This document shows, piece after piece, positions 1 to 8,557 of a stretch of DNA of 9,685 bases. Every line of letters starts with the position of its first letter. The first letter of the stretch is position 1. The notes beneath the pieces are model-generated. The model searched no databases. It was given only the letters and a program-made list of their open reading frames with translations, and had not been told where the DNA came from. This DNA comes from SLRI01 sp964576715 (lineage in GTDB: Bacteria; Pseudomonadota; Alphaproteobacteria; Geminicoccales; Geminicoccaceae). The translations under genes and the position numbers were made by a program. Location of the stretch: contig CAZNWE010000119.1 of NCBI GenBank assembly GCA_964576715.1, positions 1 to 9,685 on the forward strand. Reading direction: 5' to 3'.

Positions 1-1806
1 GTCGACTACGAACTGGGCGAGGTCGAAGAGAAGAAAGGCCGCTTTCTCGTCGCCAAATATACCGAAAAGGGACGGTCGACAGCGGCGATCCTCGCCGAGG
101 CCATCCCCGACATTCTGGCGCAATTCCCCTGGCCCAAGTCGATGCGCTGGGCCGACGGCGAGGCGCGGTGGGTGCGGCCACTGCAGGCGATCCTGTGTCT
201 TTTCGATGGCGAGGTGGTGCCATTCAGCTTCGCCGGGGTCGCCGCCGGCAAGCGAACTTTCGGGCATCGCTTCATGGCACCGAACGCGATCGAGGTCCGG
301 GACTTCGACGACTATGCGGTGCAGATGGCGGCGGCCCGGGTGATGCTGAACGCCGCCGATCGCCGAGCGGTGATCGAGGAGAGGGCGGCCACGCTCGCGG
401 CATCGGTCGGCTGCCGGCTGCGGCCTGACCCGGGTCTGCTCGACGAGATCGCCGGCCTCGTCGAATGGCCGGTGCCGCTCATGGGCCGGATCGACGACGC
501 CTTCATGACCATCCCGCCCGAGGTGCTGGTCAGCACGATGCGGGCCAATCAGAAATATCTGGCGCTCGAAGATCCGACCGGAGCCCTCGCGCCTTGCTTC
601 GTCACCGTCGCCAACATCGAAGCACCCGATGGCGGGGCCGCGATCATCGCCGGCAACGAGCGGGTGCTCAGGGCGCGGCTCTGGGATGCGAGGTTCTTCT
701 GGGAGCAGGATCTTAAGACGCCGCTCGAGGCGTTCCTGCCGAAGCTCGACACGATGGTCTTCCACGCTGCCCTCGGCACCATGCGCGAGAAGGTCGAGCG
801 GCTGGAGACCCTGGCCGTCGCCATTGCCGACCGGACGGACGCGGACCGGCTCCAGGTCGAGCGGGCCGCAAGGCTCGCCAAGGCCGATCTCGTCTCCGGC
901 ATGGTCGGCGAGTTCCCCGAGGTGCAAGGTGTCATGGGCGGCCACTATGCCCGGGCGCAAGGCGAGCCCGAGGCGATCGTGCGGGCGATCGCCGAGCACT
1001 ACCGGCCCGTCGGCCCCTCGGATGCCTGCCCCACCGCACCGGTCGCGGTCGCCGTGGCCCTCGCCGACAAGCTCGATACGCTGGTCGGATTCTTCGCCGC
1101 CGGCATCCGGCCGACGGGCTCGAAGGACCCTTTTGCACTCCGCCGGGCGGCGCTCGGCGTCATTCGCCTGGTCACCGAGAACGGCCTCAGGCTCGATCTC
1201 GGCCCGCTCTTCGAGGTGGCGCTCGGCAGCCATGGCGAACGCTTCGCCGGGCTCGGTGCCGCGGCCCTCGGCCGCGAGCTCGCCGGCTTCTTCGTCGATC
1301 GGCTCAAGGTCCAGGCCCGCGAGCGGGGCGTCCGCCACGACCTGATCGAGGCGGTGATCGCCCGCCGACCGGACGGCGACCTGGTCCGGGTGCTGGCCCG
1401 GGTCCAGGCCCTGCAGGACTTTCTCGCCACCGCCGACGGGGCCAACCTGCTCGCCGCCTACCGGCGGGCCGCCAACATCGTGCGGATCGAGGAGCGCAAG
1501 GCGGGCGCCAGCTTCGCCGGCCCGATCGATCCCGCCCGCCTCGTGGAGCCGGCGGAGGTCGCCCTGGTCGAAGCTCTGGCGGCTACGCGCGTCGAAGTCG
1601 AGCGCCAACTCGCGACGGAATCTTTCGCCGGCGCCATGGCAACACTTGCAGCCTTGCGTCCGACAGTGGATAGTTTCTTCGATGCTGTGCTCGTCAACGT
1701 CGACGACGCGGCATTGCGCGTCAATCGACTGCGCGTGTTGACACGGTGGCGCGACGATGTGGATGCGATTGCCGACTTTAGCATGATCGAAGACGCAGGG
1801 ACGTAG
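1..1806 (+). CDS. glyS: Glycyl-tRNA synthetase beta subunit (5' end outside window)
   Basis: The reading frame is open from base 1 to the TAG at 1804-1806, giving 601 residues. Bacterial GlyS is usually about 690-720 residues, so roughly the first 90-110 are missing upstream. The first in-window ATG at 142 is internal, because the sequence before it already reads as GlyS (FPWPKSMRW just ahead of WVRPL). The protein joins the alpha subunit (GlyQ) in the cytoplasmic alpha2beta2 enzyme that charges tRNA-Gly. Recognisable parts, in fragment numbering, are the GNERVLRARLWDARFFWEQD block at about 218-237, the HD-like region with LADKLDTL near 354, and a C-terminal DALR-type anticodon-binding region at about 460-575. 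glyQ would be expected just upstream. The last 80 or so codons are visibly less GC-rich than the rest. The identification is secure. Confidence 0.96.
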   Translation, partial: VDYELGEVEEKKGRFLVAKYTEKGRSTAAILAEAIPDILAQFPWPKSMRWADGEARWVRPLQAILCLFDGEVVPFSFAGVAAGKRTFGHRFMAPNAIEVRDFDDYAVQMAAARVMLNAADRRAVIEERAATLAASVGCRLRPDPGLLDEIAGLVEWPVPLMGRIDDAFMTIPPEVLVSTMRANQKYLALEDPTGALAPCFVTVANIEAPDGGAAIIAGNERVLRARLWDARFFWEQDLKTPLEAFLPKLDTMVFHAALGTMREKVERLETLAVAIADRTDADRLQVERAARLAKADLVSGMVGEFPEVQGVMGGHYARAQGEPEAIVRAIAEHYRPVGPSDACPTAPVAVAVALADKLDTLVGFFAAGIRPTGSKDPFALRRAALGVIRLVTENGLRLDLGPLFEVALGSHGERFAGLGAAALGRELAGFFVDRLKVQARERGVRHDLIEAVIARRPDGDLVRVLARVQALQDFLATADGANLLAAYRRAANIVRIEERKAGASFAGPIDPARLVEPAEVALVEALAATRVEVERQLATESFAGAMATLAALRPTVDSFFDAVLVNVDDAALRVNRLRVLTRWRDDVDAIADFSMIEDAGT

Positions 1807-1848
1807 CGCCGAAGCGGATCCAACCAAGGCAGCGGGAGTGAAACAAGC

Positions 1849-4511
<2,663 letters not shown>

Positions 4512-4515
<4 letters not shown>

Positions 4516-5513
4516 CCGCCGCCACCGGCAGACTGGTCGAGCTCGAGGCGATCCGCCACGGCGGTAAGCCGGCGGTGGCGCGCGCCCTGGCGCGTCTGGA
4601 GAGCGAATCCGGGAGGGCCGCCGCCCGCGCCCTCCTGGATGACGCCTATCGTCGGCCGCAGGGCCGGGTGATCGGGCTTACCGGGCCGCCCGGGGTCGGC
4701 AAGTCGTCGCTGCTCTCCCGCCTGATCCGCCATTACCGCTCGGCCGGGCAGACCGTGGCCGTGCTGGCAGTCGATCCGTCGTCGAGGCGGACCCGGGGTG
4801 CTCTGCTCGGCGATCGCACCCGGCTCGAACTCGACCCGGACGACCCCGGCTGCTTCGTCCGCTCGCTCGCCGCCGGCGAGCGGCTCGGCGGCCTCGCCGA
4901 CGCCTGCGTGGCGTTGATGGTGGTGCTGCGCGCCCTCTTCGACATCGTCATCGTCGAGACCGTGGGGGTCGGTCAGTCGGAGACCGAGATCGGCGAGCTC
5001 GCCGACACGGTGGTGCTGGTCATTCAGCCGGCCTCCGGCGACAGCCTGCAGTTCATCAAGGCAGGGATCGTCGAGATCCCGGACATCGTCGTCATCGGCA
5101 AGGCCGATCTCGGCGACGTCGCAGCCCGGGCGCAAGGGGAGGTCGAGGCGGCACTCCGCCATGCCGCAGCCAGGCAGGATGCGTGGCGACCGCCGGTGCT
5201 CAGGCTCTCGGCGCTGACCGGCGAGGGTGTCGAGGCGCTGGCCGCGGCGATCGAGCGGCACGCCGCCGCCGACCGCGAGACCGGCCGCCTCTCGGCCCGG
5301 CGCTTCGCCCAGAGCCGGCAATGGCTGCGCGCGGCGCTCCGCGCAGCGCACGGCCGGCGGGGCCTCGAGCGGCTGGGCACCGAGCTCGCCGCGGCCGATG
5401 CGGATCGCCACGGCTCGCCCTTCCTCTGGCTCGAGCGGCTGACCGCGGCCCTCGAGCGACCGGCCTCGGCCGCCGCCGGCAGCCTGCCGAGAGCGGGGCG
5501 CGCCGCGCCATGA
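4512..5513 (+). CDS. MeaB/ArgK-family P-loop GTPase (methylmalonyl-CoA mutase chaperone type), divergent
   Basis: This 333-residue G3E-family protein matches MeaB/ArgK (E. coli YgfD) over its whole length. MeaB proteins load and protect the B12 cofactor of acyl-CoA mutases, coupled to GTP hydrolysis. Visible motifs are Walker A GPPGVGKSS (58-66), AVDPSS (86-91), LLGDRTRL (98-105), the family signature ETVGVGQSE (149-157), and a C-terminal dimerisation segment with SRQWL (about 268-272). Two departures stand out. The usual GG before the LGD motif is RG (95-96). The guanine-specificity motif NKxD reads GKAD (196-199), which may lower nucleotide affinity or specificity. The GTG start at 4512 overlaps the ppdK stop (GTGA). 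No good Shine-Dalgarno precedes it, so translation probably depends on coupling. No mutase gene lies in the window, so the client is unknown. I left the symbol blank because of the divergence. Confidence 0.88.
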
Positions 5514-6508
5514 GGCGCGCCGTCCTGGCGGGTGCCCTGATCCTGCTGGCCGCCGCCCTATGGCCGCGCGTGGTGCCGGCCGAGCCCCTGGTGATCGCGC
5601 ATCGGGGTGCCTCGGGCTACCTGCCCGAGCACACGCTCGCAGCCCAGGCGATGGCGGTGGGGCAGGGGGCGGATTTCATCGAGCAGGACGTGGTCTTGAG
5701 CCGGGACGGCGTGCCGCTGGTGCTGCACGACATCACAATCGAGGCGGTGACCGACGTCGCTCGGCAGTTTCCCGATCGGGCCCGCGCCGACGGCCACTTC
5801 TACGCCATCGATTTCGACCTTGCAGAAATCCGCACGCTTGCGGTGCGGGAGCGCGTCGACGTCGCGACCGGCGAGCCGGTCTTCCCTGACCGTTTTCCAC
5901 AACAGCGAGCGCGTTTCGGCGTGGCCACGCTCGCCGAATCGATCGAGCTCGTGCAAGGGCTCGAGATCTCGACCGGCAGGGCCATCGGCATTTATCCCGA
6001 GATCAAGCGGCCGGCCTTCCACCGGGCCGAGGGCCATGACATCAGCCGCATCGTGCTCGCCCTGCTCGACCGCTACGGCTACGGTGCGGCGGACGACAGC
6101 CGGGTTTATCTCCAGGGCTTCGACTGGGCCGAGACTCGACGGATCAGGCACGAACTCGGCTATGCGGGACCGCTGGTCCAGCTGATTGGCAGCAATGACT
6201 GGGCGGATGCCGCCGGCACCGACTATCCGGCCTTGTTGACAGCAGCCGGGCTCGCCAAGCTGGCCCGGACGGTGGACGGGATCGGACCCTATCTCGGGCT
6301 CGTCATCGACGCCGCGGGCCGGCCCACCGACTTGACCGAGAGGGCCGCAGCGCAGGGGCTCGCCGTCCACGCCTATACGGTGCGCGCCGATCGGCTGCCG
6401 GATTGGGCCGTGACCCTCGATATCCTCACGGCGCGGCTGGCGGCGACCGGGGTCGGCGGGCTGTTCACCGACCATCCCGATCGAACCCGTCGGGCCCTCG
6501 AGGACTGA
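5510..6508 (+). CDS. glpQ: Periplasmic glycerophosphodiester phosphodiesterase (GlpQ type)
   Basis: This 332-residue protein closely resembles E. coli GlpQ along its length. GlpQ hydrolyses glycerophosphodiesters, which are phospholipid breakdown products, to glycerol 3-phosphate and an alcohol. The N-terminus has an Arg pair, a hydrophobic run and a likely signal-peptidase site after VPA (residue 24), so it should act in the periplasm. The active-site motifs are present: AHRGASGYLPEHT (His31, Arg32, Glu40), EQDVVLSRDG (Glu58, Asp60), LHD (His73), YPEIKRPAFH, VDGIGPY, HAYTVRAD and GLFTDHP. The frame is open further upstream, but ATG 5510 is preferred because it gives a proper signal peptide and an ATGA overlap with the preceding stop. 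The usual partner, the GlpT transporter, is not in the window. It sits between a MeaB-like GTPase and an exported RNase, with only 3 bases before the latter. Confidence 0.93.
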   Translation: MRRAVLAGALILLAAALWPRVVPAEPLVIAHRGASGYLPEHTLAAQAMAVGQGADFIEQDVVLSRDGVPLVLHDITIEAVTDVARQFPDRARADGHFYAIDFDLAEIRTLAVRERVDVATGEPVFPDRFPQQRARFGVATLAESIELVQGLEISTGRAIGIYPEIKRPAFHRAEGHDISRIVLALLDRYGYGAADDSRVYLQGFDWAETRRIRHELGYAGPLVQLIGSNDWADAAGTDYPALLTAAGLAKLARTVDGIGPYLGLVIDAAGRPTDLTERAAAQGLAVHAYTVRADRLPDWAVTLDILTARLAATGVGGLFTDHPDRTRRALED

Positions 6509-6511
6509 GCG

Positions 6512-6964
6512 ATGCGCCATCGCCTCGTGACCCTCGCCGTCGTCTGCCTGCTGCTCGCCGCGGGTGCCATTGCCCTCCTGCAGCCGGCAACCGACCGGCC
6601 GCCGGTCGACGTCGCGAGCGCGCTTGCCGACTTCGACGACCCGGCTGCCGTTCGGGCGGTGATCGAGACGGTGCGGCAAACCGGCCAGCTGCCTGACCAC
6701 TACGTCACCAAGCGCGAGGCCGAGGCGCTCGGCTGGCGGCCGGGTGACGACCTTTGCGCCGTTGCCCCGGCGCGGGTGATCGGCGGCGACCCTTTCCACA
6801 ATCGCGAGGGCCGGCTCCCGAACGCCGCGGGGCGGCGCTGGTTCGAGGCCGATCTGGACTTTGCCTGCGGCCGGCGGGGTGCGCGGCGTCTGGTGTTCTC
6901 CGATGACGGGCTGATCTTCGTCACCCTCGACCACTACGACAGCTTCATCGAGGTCGGCCGATGA
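6512..6964 (+). CDS. Barnase-family guanyl-specific ribonuclease, exported
   Basis: This 150-residue protein has a mature part that aligns end to end with barnase, which cleaves RNA after G. Residues 1 to about 21 form a signal peptide or anchor (MRHR, a hydrophobic run, then a possible AIA cleavage site), so the enzyme should leave the cytoplasm. Barnase catalytic and guanine-binding residues are all present at matching spacing: Lys67 (K27), Arg98 and Glu99 (R59, E60), Glu112 (E73, general base), Arg122 (R83), Arg126 (R87) and His141 (H102, general acid). A single one-residue gap is needed, in the loop after GW (74-75). Cys82 and Cys119 fall at barnase positions 43 and 80 and could form a disulfide. 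GAGGA at 6500-6504 is a good Shine-Dalgarno. The stop codon overlaps the barstar start, pairing toxin and inhibitor. The enzyme looks active. Confidence 0.93.
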   Translation: MRHRLVTLAVVCLLLAAGAIALLQPATDRPPVDVASALADFDDPAAVRAVIETVRQTGQLPDHYVTKREAEALGWRPGDDLCAVAPARVIGGDPFHNREGRLPNAAGRRWFEADLDFACGRRGARRLVFSDDGLIFVTLDHYDSFIEVGR

Positions 6965-7248
6965 CCGATGTCGGCCGCTTGGCCCGGCTTGACGGTCGGC
7001 AGCGCTCGAAGCGGGCGGTGCTCGCCAAGCTCGCCCGCGACCTCCGGTTTCCCGCCCATTTCCGCCCCAATCTCGACGCGCTGTTCGACGTGCTCACGAC
7101 CGACATCGCGGGCCCGGCAAGGATCGAGTGGCGGCTTGGCCGAAACGCCGCCCGCGCCCTCGGCCCGGACCTCGAGCCGCTGCGCCGGACTCTGGCGGAT
7201 GCCGCCACCGAGCGCCCCGATCTTACCGTCGTCATCCGTGACGCTTGA
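6961..7248 (+). CDS. Barstar-family ribonuclease inhibitor
   Basis: This 95-residue protein aligns with barstar, the small cytoplasmic protein that plugs the active site of barnase. The core match is NLDALFDVLT (37-46), which corresponds to NLDALWDCLT of barstar. The two key acidic residues are kept as Asp39 and Asp43 (barstar D35, D39), and barstar E76 is Asp80. IEWR (55-58) and the C-terminal LTVVI strand also fit. Interface changes are His33 for Y29, Arg35 for G31, Pro36 for E32 and Phe42 for W38, as expected for an inhibitor matched to its own RNase. Both barstar cysteines are absent (Val44, Pro86). There is no signal peptide, so it protects the cytoplasm from unexported enzyme. The ATG overlaps the RNase stop (ATGA), and GAGG at 6950-6953 is a fair Shine-Dalgarno. 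It is the last gene of the series. Confidence 0.93.
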   Translation: MTDVGRLARLDGRQRSKRAVLAKLARDLRFPAHFRPNLDALFDVLTTDIAGPARIEWRLGRNAARALGPDLEPLRRTLADAATERPDLTVVIRDA

Positions 7249-7350
7249 GCCGGCCCTCACCCGGCCTTGGCGATGGTGGCGGCCGAAGCCACGTCTGCAG
7301 TCCTGTTGTCGGGCGCGATGACGGCCGCCGATCCCCCCGCTCAGGGGGTC
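7249..7350. terminator. Weak GC-rich hairpins between convergent genes
   Basis: Three short stems lie between the barstar stop and the end of the AraC gene. GCCGG at 7249-7253 pairs with CCGGC at 7261-7265. GTGGC at 7276-7280 pairs with GCCAC at 7288-7292. CCCCC at 7334-7338 pairs with GGGGG at 7344-7348 around a 5-base loop. None is followed by a T-run on either strand, so they are poor intrinsic terminators by the usual rule. They are listed because the convergent layout requires transcription to stop here. The remaining bases to 7396 show nothing recognisable. Confidence 0.2.
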
Positions 7351-7396
7351 TACAATCCACGCCGATCCACAGCCTCCGTCCATCGTAGCGGCCTTA

Positions 7397-8416
7397 TTAC
7401 TGCGGTAGTCGGCGGCAACCGGCGCCGCGTCGCCACTCGGTCGGGCTGCAGCCGTGCCAGCGGTGAAAGGCGCGAGTGAAGTGCGCCGGCTCGCCATAGC
7501 CGAGGCTGGTCGCGATCTCGGCGATCGGCGTGGTCGTCGTCGCGAGGGCGGTCTCGGCCCTGGACCGGCGCGCGGTGTCGACGACCTGACGGTAGGAGAT
7601 CCCCTCCGACTGCAGGCGCCGTTGCAGGGTGCGCGGGCGCAGCCCGAGCCTTGTGGCGGTACCGTCCAGCGCCACCTCGCCGTTGGCGAGGCGCAACTCG
7701 ATCACGTCGACGAGGGCCCGGGTCAGGTCCCGTACGGTGCTGCCGCGCACGAGGCGGCGGAGTTCGGCAAAGCCGGGCGAAACGCCCTGTCCCGGAGCGT
7801 CGAGCTGGGCCCGATCGAGGACCATGCCGAGGCCGGGACGGCCGTAGCGCACCTCGACGCCGATCCGGTCGGCGAGGTCCTTGGCAGCACCCGTCGCGGC
7901 GTAGGGCACCTCGACCCAGAGCGGCTGCCAGTCCTGGCCGAGAAAGCTGCGGCCGAAGCCGATCAGCGAGGGCAGGACGTGATCCGCGTGATGGCGTCCC
8001 TCGCCCTGGTGGATACCCAGCTGGTAGTAGGCGAGCCGGGCGAAATCACCGTAGACCTCGCCGCGCATGCTGTCGGCCGCCTGGTAGTAGCGCACCGCGC
8101 GGCAGACCCGGGCGAGGCCATGGCCCAGCGTCGGTGCGGCGGCGGCGTAGCGGACCCAGACGCCGTAGTCCTCCGGCCGCATCGCGCGGCCGACCTTGAG
8201 CCCGAGCATCGGGTCGCCGAGCAGCACCGCCGCGGAATCGAAGATCAAGGCCATGTCGACGAGCGGCAGCCGCGCCGCTGGTTGGGCGAGCAGGTCGAGG
8301 GGCAGCTCCACCGACGCGAAGAGCCGCTCCAGCGCCGCTTGGCCGGCCTGCTCGCAGACCAGCTGCGGCAGCGGCCCGAAGCCCTGGACACCCGTGGTGA
8401 TGATCCGACGGCTCAT
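7397..8416 (-). CDS. AraC-family transcriptional regulator
   Basis: This 339-residue regulator has a C-terminal AraC/XylS DNA-binding domain at about 230-333. The first helix-turn-helix is near 248-268 (DGTATRLGLRPRTLQRRL). The second is near 297-318 (PIAEIATSLGYGEPAHFTRAF), followed by the typical closing HGCSPTEWRR. The N-terminal 200 residues resemble the ligand-sensing domain of the OruR/ArgR-like AraC group, often called arabinose-binding-like; the ligand cannot be read from the sequence. The ATG (complement of 8414-8416) is supported by GGAGG on the - strand at 8431-8427, 10 bases upstream. It is divergent from the sulfatase gene, with 141 bases between the start codons, a layout typical of a local activator and its target. 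The stop lies 148 bases from the convergent barstar gene. Confidence 0.92.
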   Translation of the reverse strand: MSRRIITTGVQGFGPLPQLVCEQAGQAALERLFASVELPLDLLAQPAARLPLVDMALIFDSAAVLLGDPMLGLKVGRAMRPEDYGVWVRYAAAAPTLGHGLARVCRAVRYYQAADSMRGEVYGDFARLAYYQLGIHQGEGRHHADHVLPSLIGFGRSFLGQDWQPLWVEVPYAATGAAKDLADRIGVEVRYGRPGLGMVLDRAQLDAPGQGVSPGFAELRRLVRGSTVRDLTRALVDVIELRLANGEVALDGTATRLGLRPRTLQRRLQSEGISYRQVVDTARRSRAETALATTTTPIAEIATSLGYGEPAHFTRAFHRWHGCSPTEWRRGAGCRRLPQ

Positions 8417-8453
8417 GAGCGGTTTGCCTCCGGCGGCAATGCTGGCGCGAAAT

Positions 8454-8478
8454 GGTAAGCGCCTGGCCGAAGATTACC
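8454..8478. promoter_or_regulatory. Inverted repeat GGTAA-N15-TTACC, possible operator
   Basis: GGTAA at 8454-8458 is mirrored by TTACC at 8474-8478. The half-site starts are 20 bases apart, about two helical turns. The repeat covers the proposed -10 element and start site of the AraC-family gene, where a bound protein could repress that gene while acting on the divergent sulfatase. Five-base arms can arise by chance, so support is weak. Confidence 0.25.
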
Positions 8479-8498
8479 TGTACCTCACCATCTGCCAA
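8471..8498 (-). promoter_or_regulatory. Candidate promoter of the AraC-family gene
   Basis: On the - strand, TTGGCA (8498-8493) is followed after 16 bases by TAATCT (8476-8471). The -35 element matches the sigma-70 consensus at 5 of 6 bases and the -10 element at only 3 of 6. Transcription would begin near 8463, leaving a leader of about 47 bases before the ATG at 8416. The match is suggestive only. Confidence 0.3.
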
Positions 8499-8508
8499 GT
8501 TCTGGATG

Positions 8509-8529
8509 GCGGTCGCTCGCGTCGACCGC
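8509..8529. promoter_or_regulatory. Inverted repeat GCGGTCG-N7-CGACCGC ahead of the sulfatase gene
   Basis: A perfect 7-base inverted repeat (8509-8515 and 8523-8529) surrounds the 7-base spacer CTCGCGT. It ends 11 bases before the sulfatase Shine-Dalgarno. It could be an operator or, if transcribed, a leader hairpin next to the ribosome binding site. There is no T-run, so it is not a standard terminator. Confidence 0.35.
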
Positions 8530-8540
8530 ACCTACTGCGC

Positions 8541-8547
8541 AGGGAGG
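8541..8547 (+). promoter_or_regulatory. Shine-Dalgarno AGGGAGG that sets the sulfatase start
   Basis: AGGGAGG lies 10 bases before the first of two tandem ATG codons (8558 and 8561). The spacing favours 8558, although initiation at 8561 would remove only one Met. Confidence 0.7.
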
Positions 8548-8557
8548 ACCACACGTC

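Noticed and set aside
6236..6241. TTGACA inside glpQ as a promoter for the RNase-barstar pair
   Set aside because: No -10-like sequence occurs 16-18 bases downstream, and the coding constraint explains the hexamer.
5558..6934. Long open frame of 458 codons on the - strand across glpQ and the RNase gene
   Set aside because: It is a mirror frame caused by high third-position GC. It spans two genes with clear family matches, and its translation shows no recognisable domain.
7249..7396. Possible small RNA or small gene between barstar and the AraC-family gene
   Set aside because: Only short open frames without ribosome binding sites and weak hairpins are present, and no promoter could be seen.
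7454..8458. Open frame of 334 codons on the + strand opposite the AraC-family gene
   Set aside because: The - strand gene has two clear helix-turn-helix motifs and a good ribosome binding site; the + frame has neither a recognisable domain nor a credible start.
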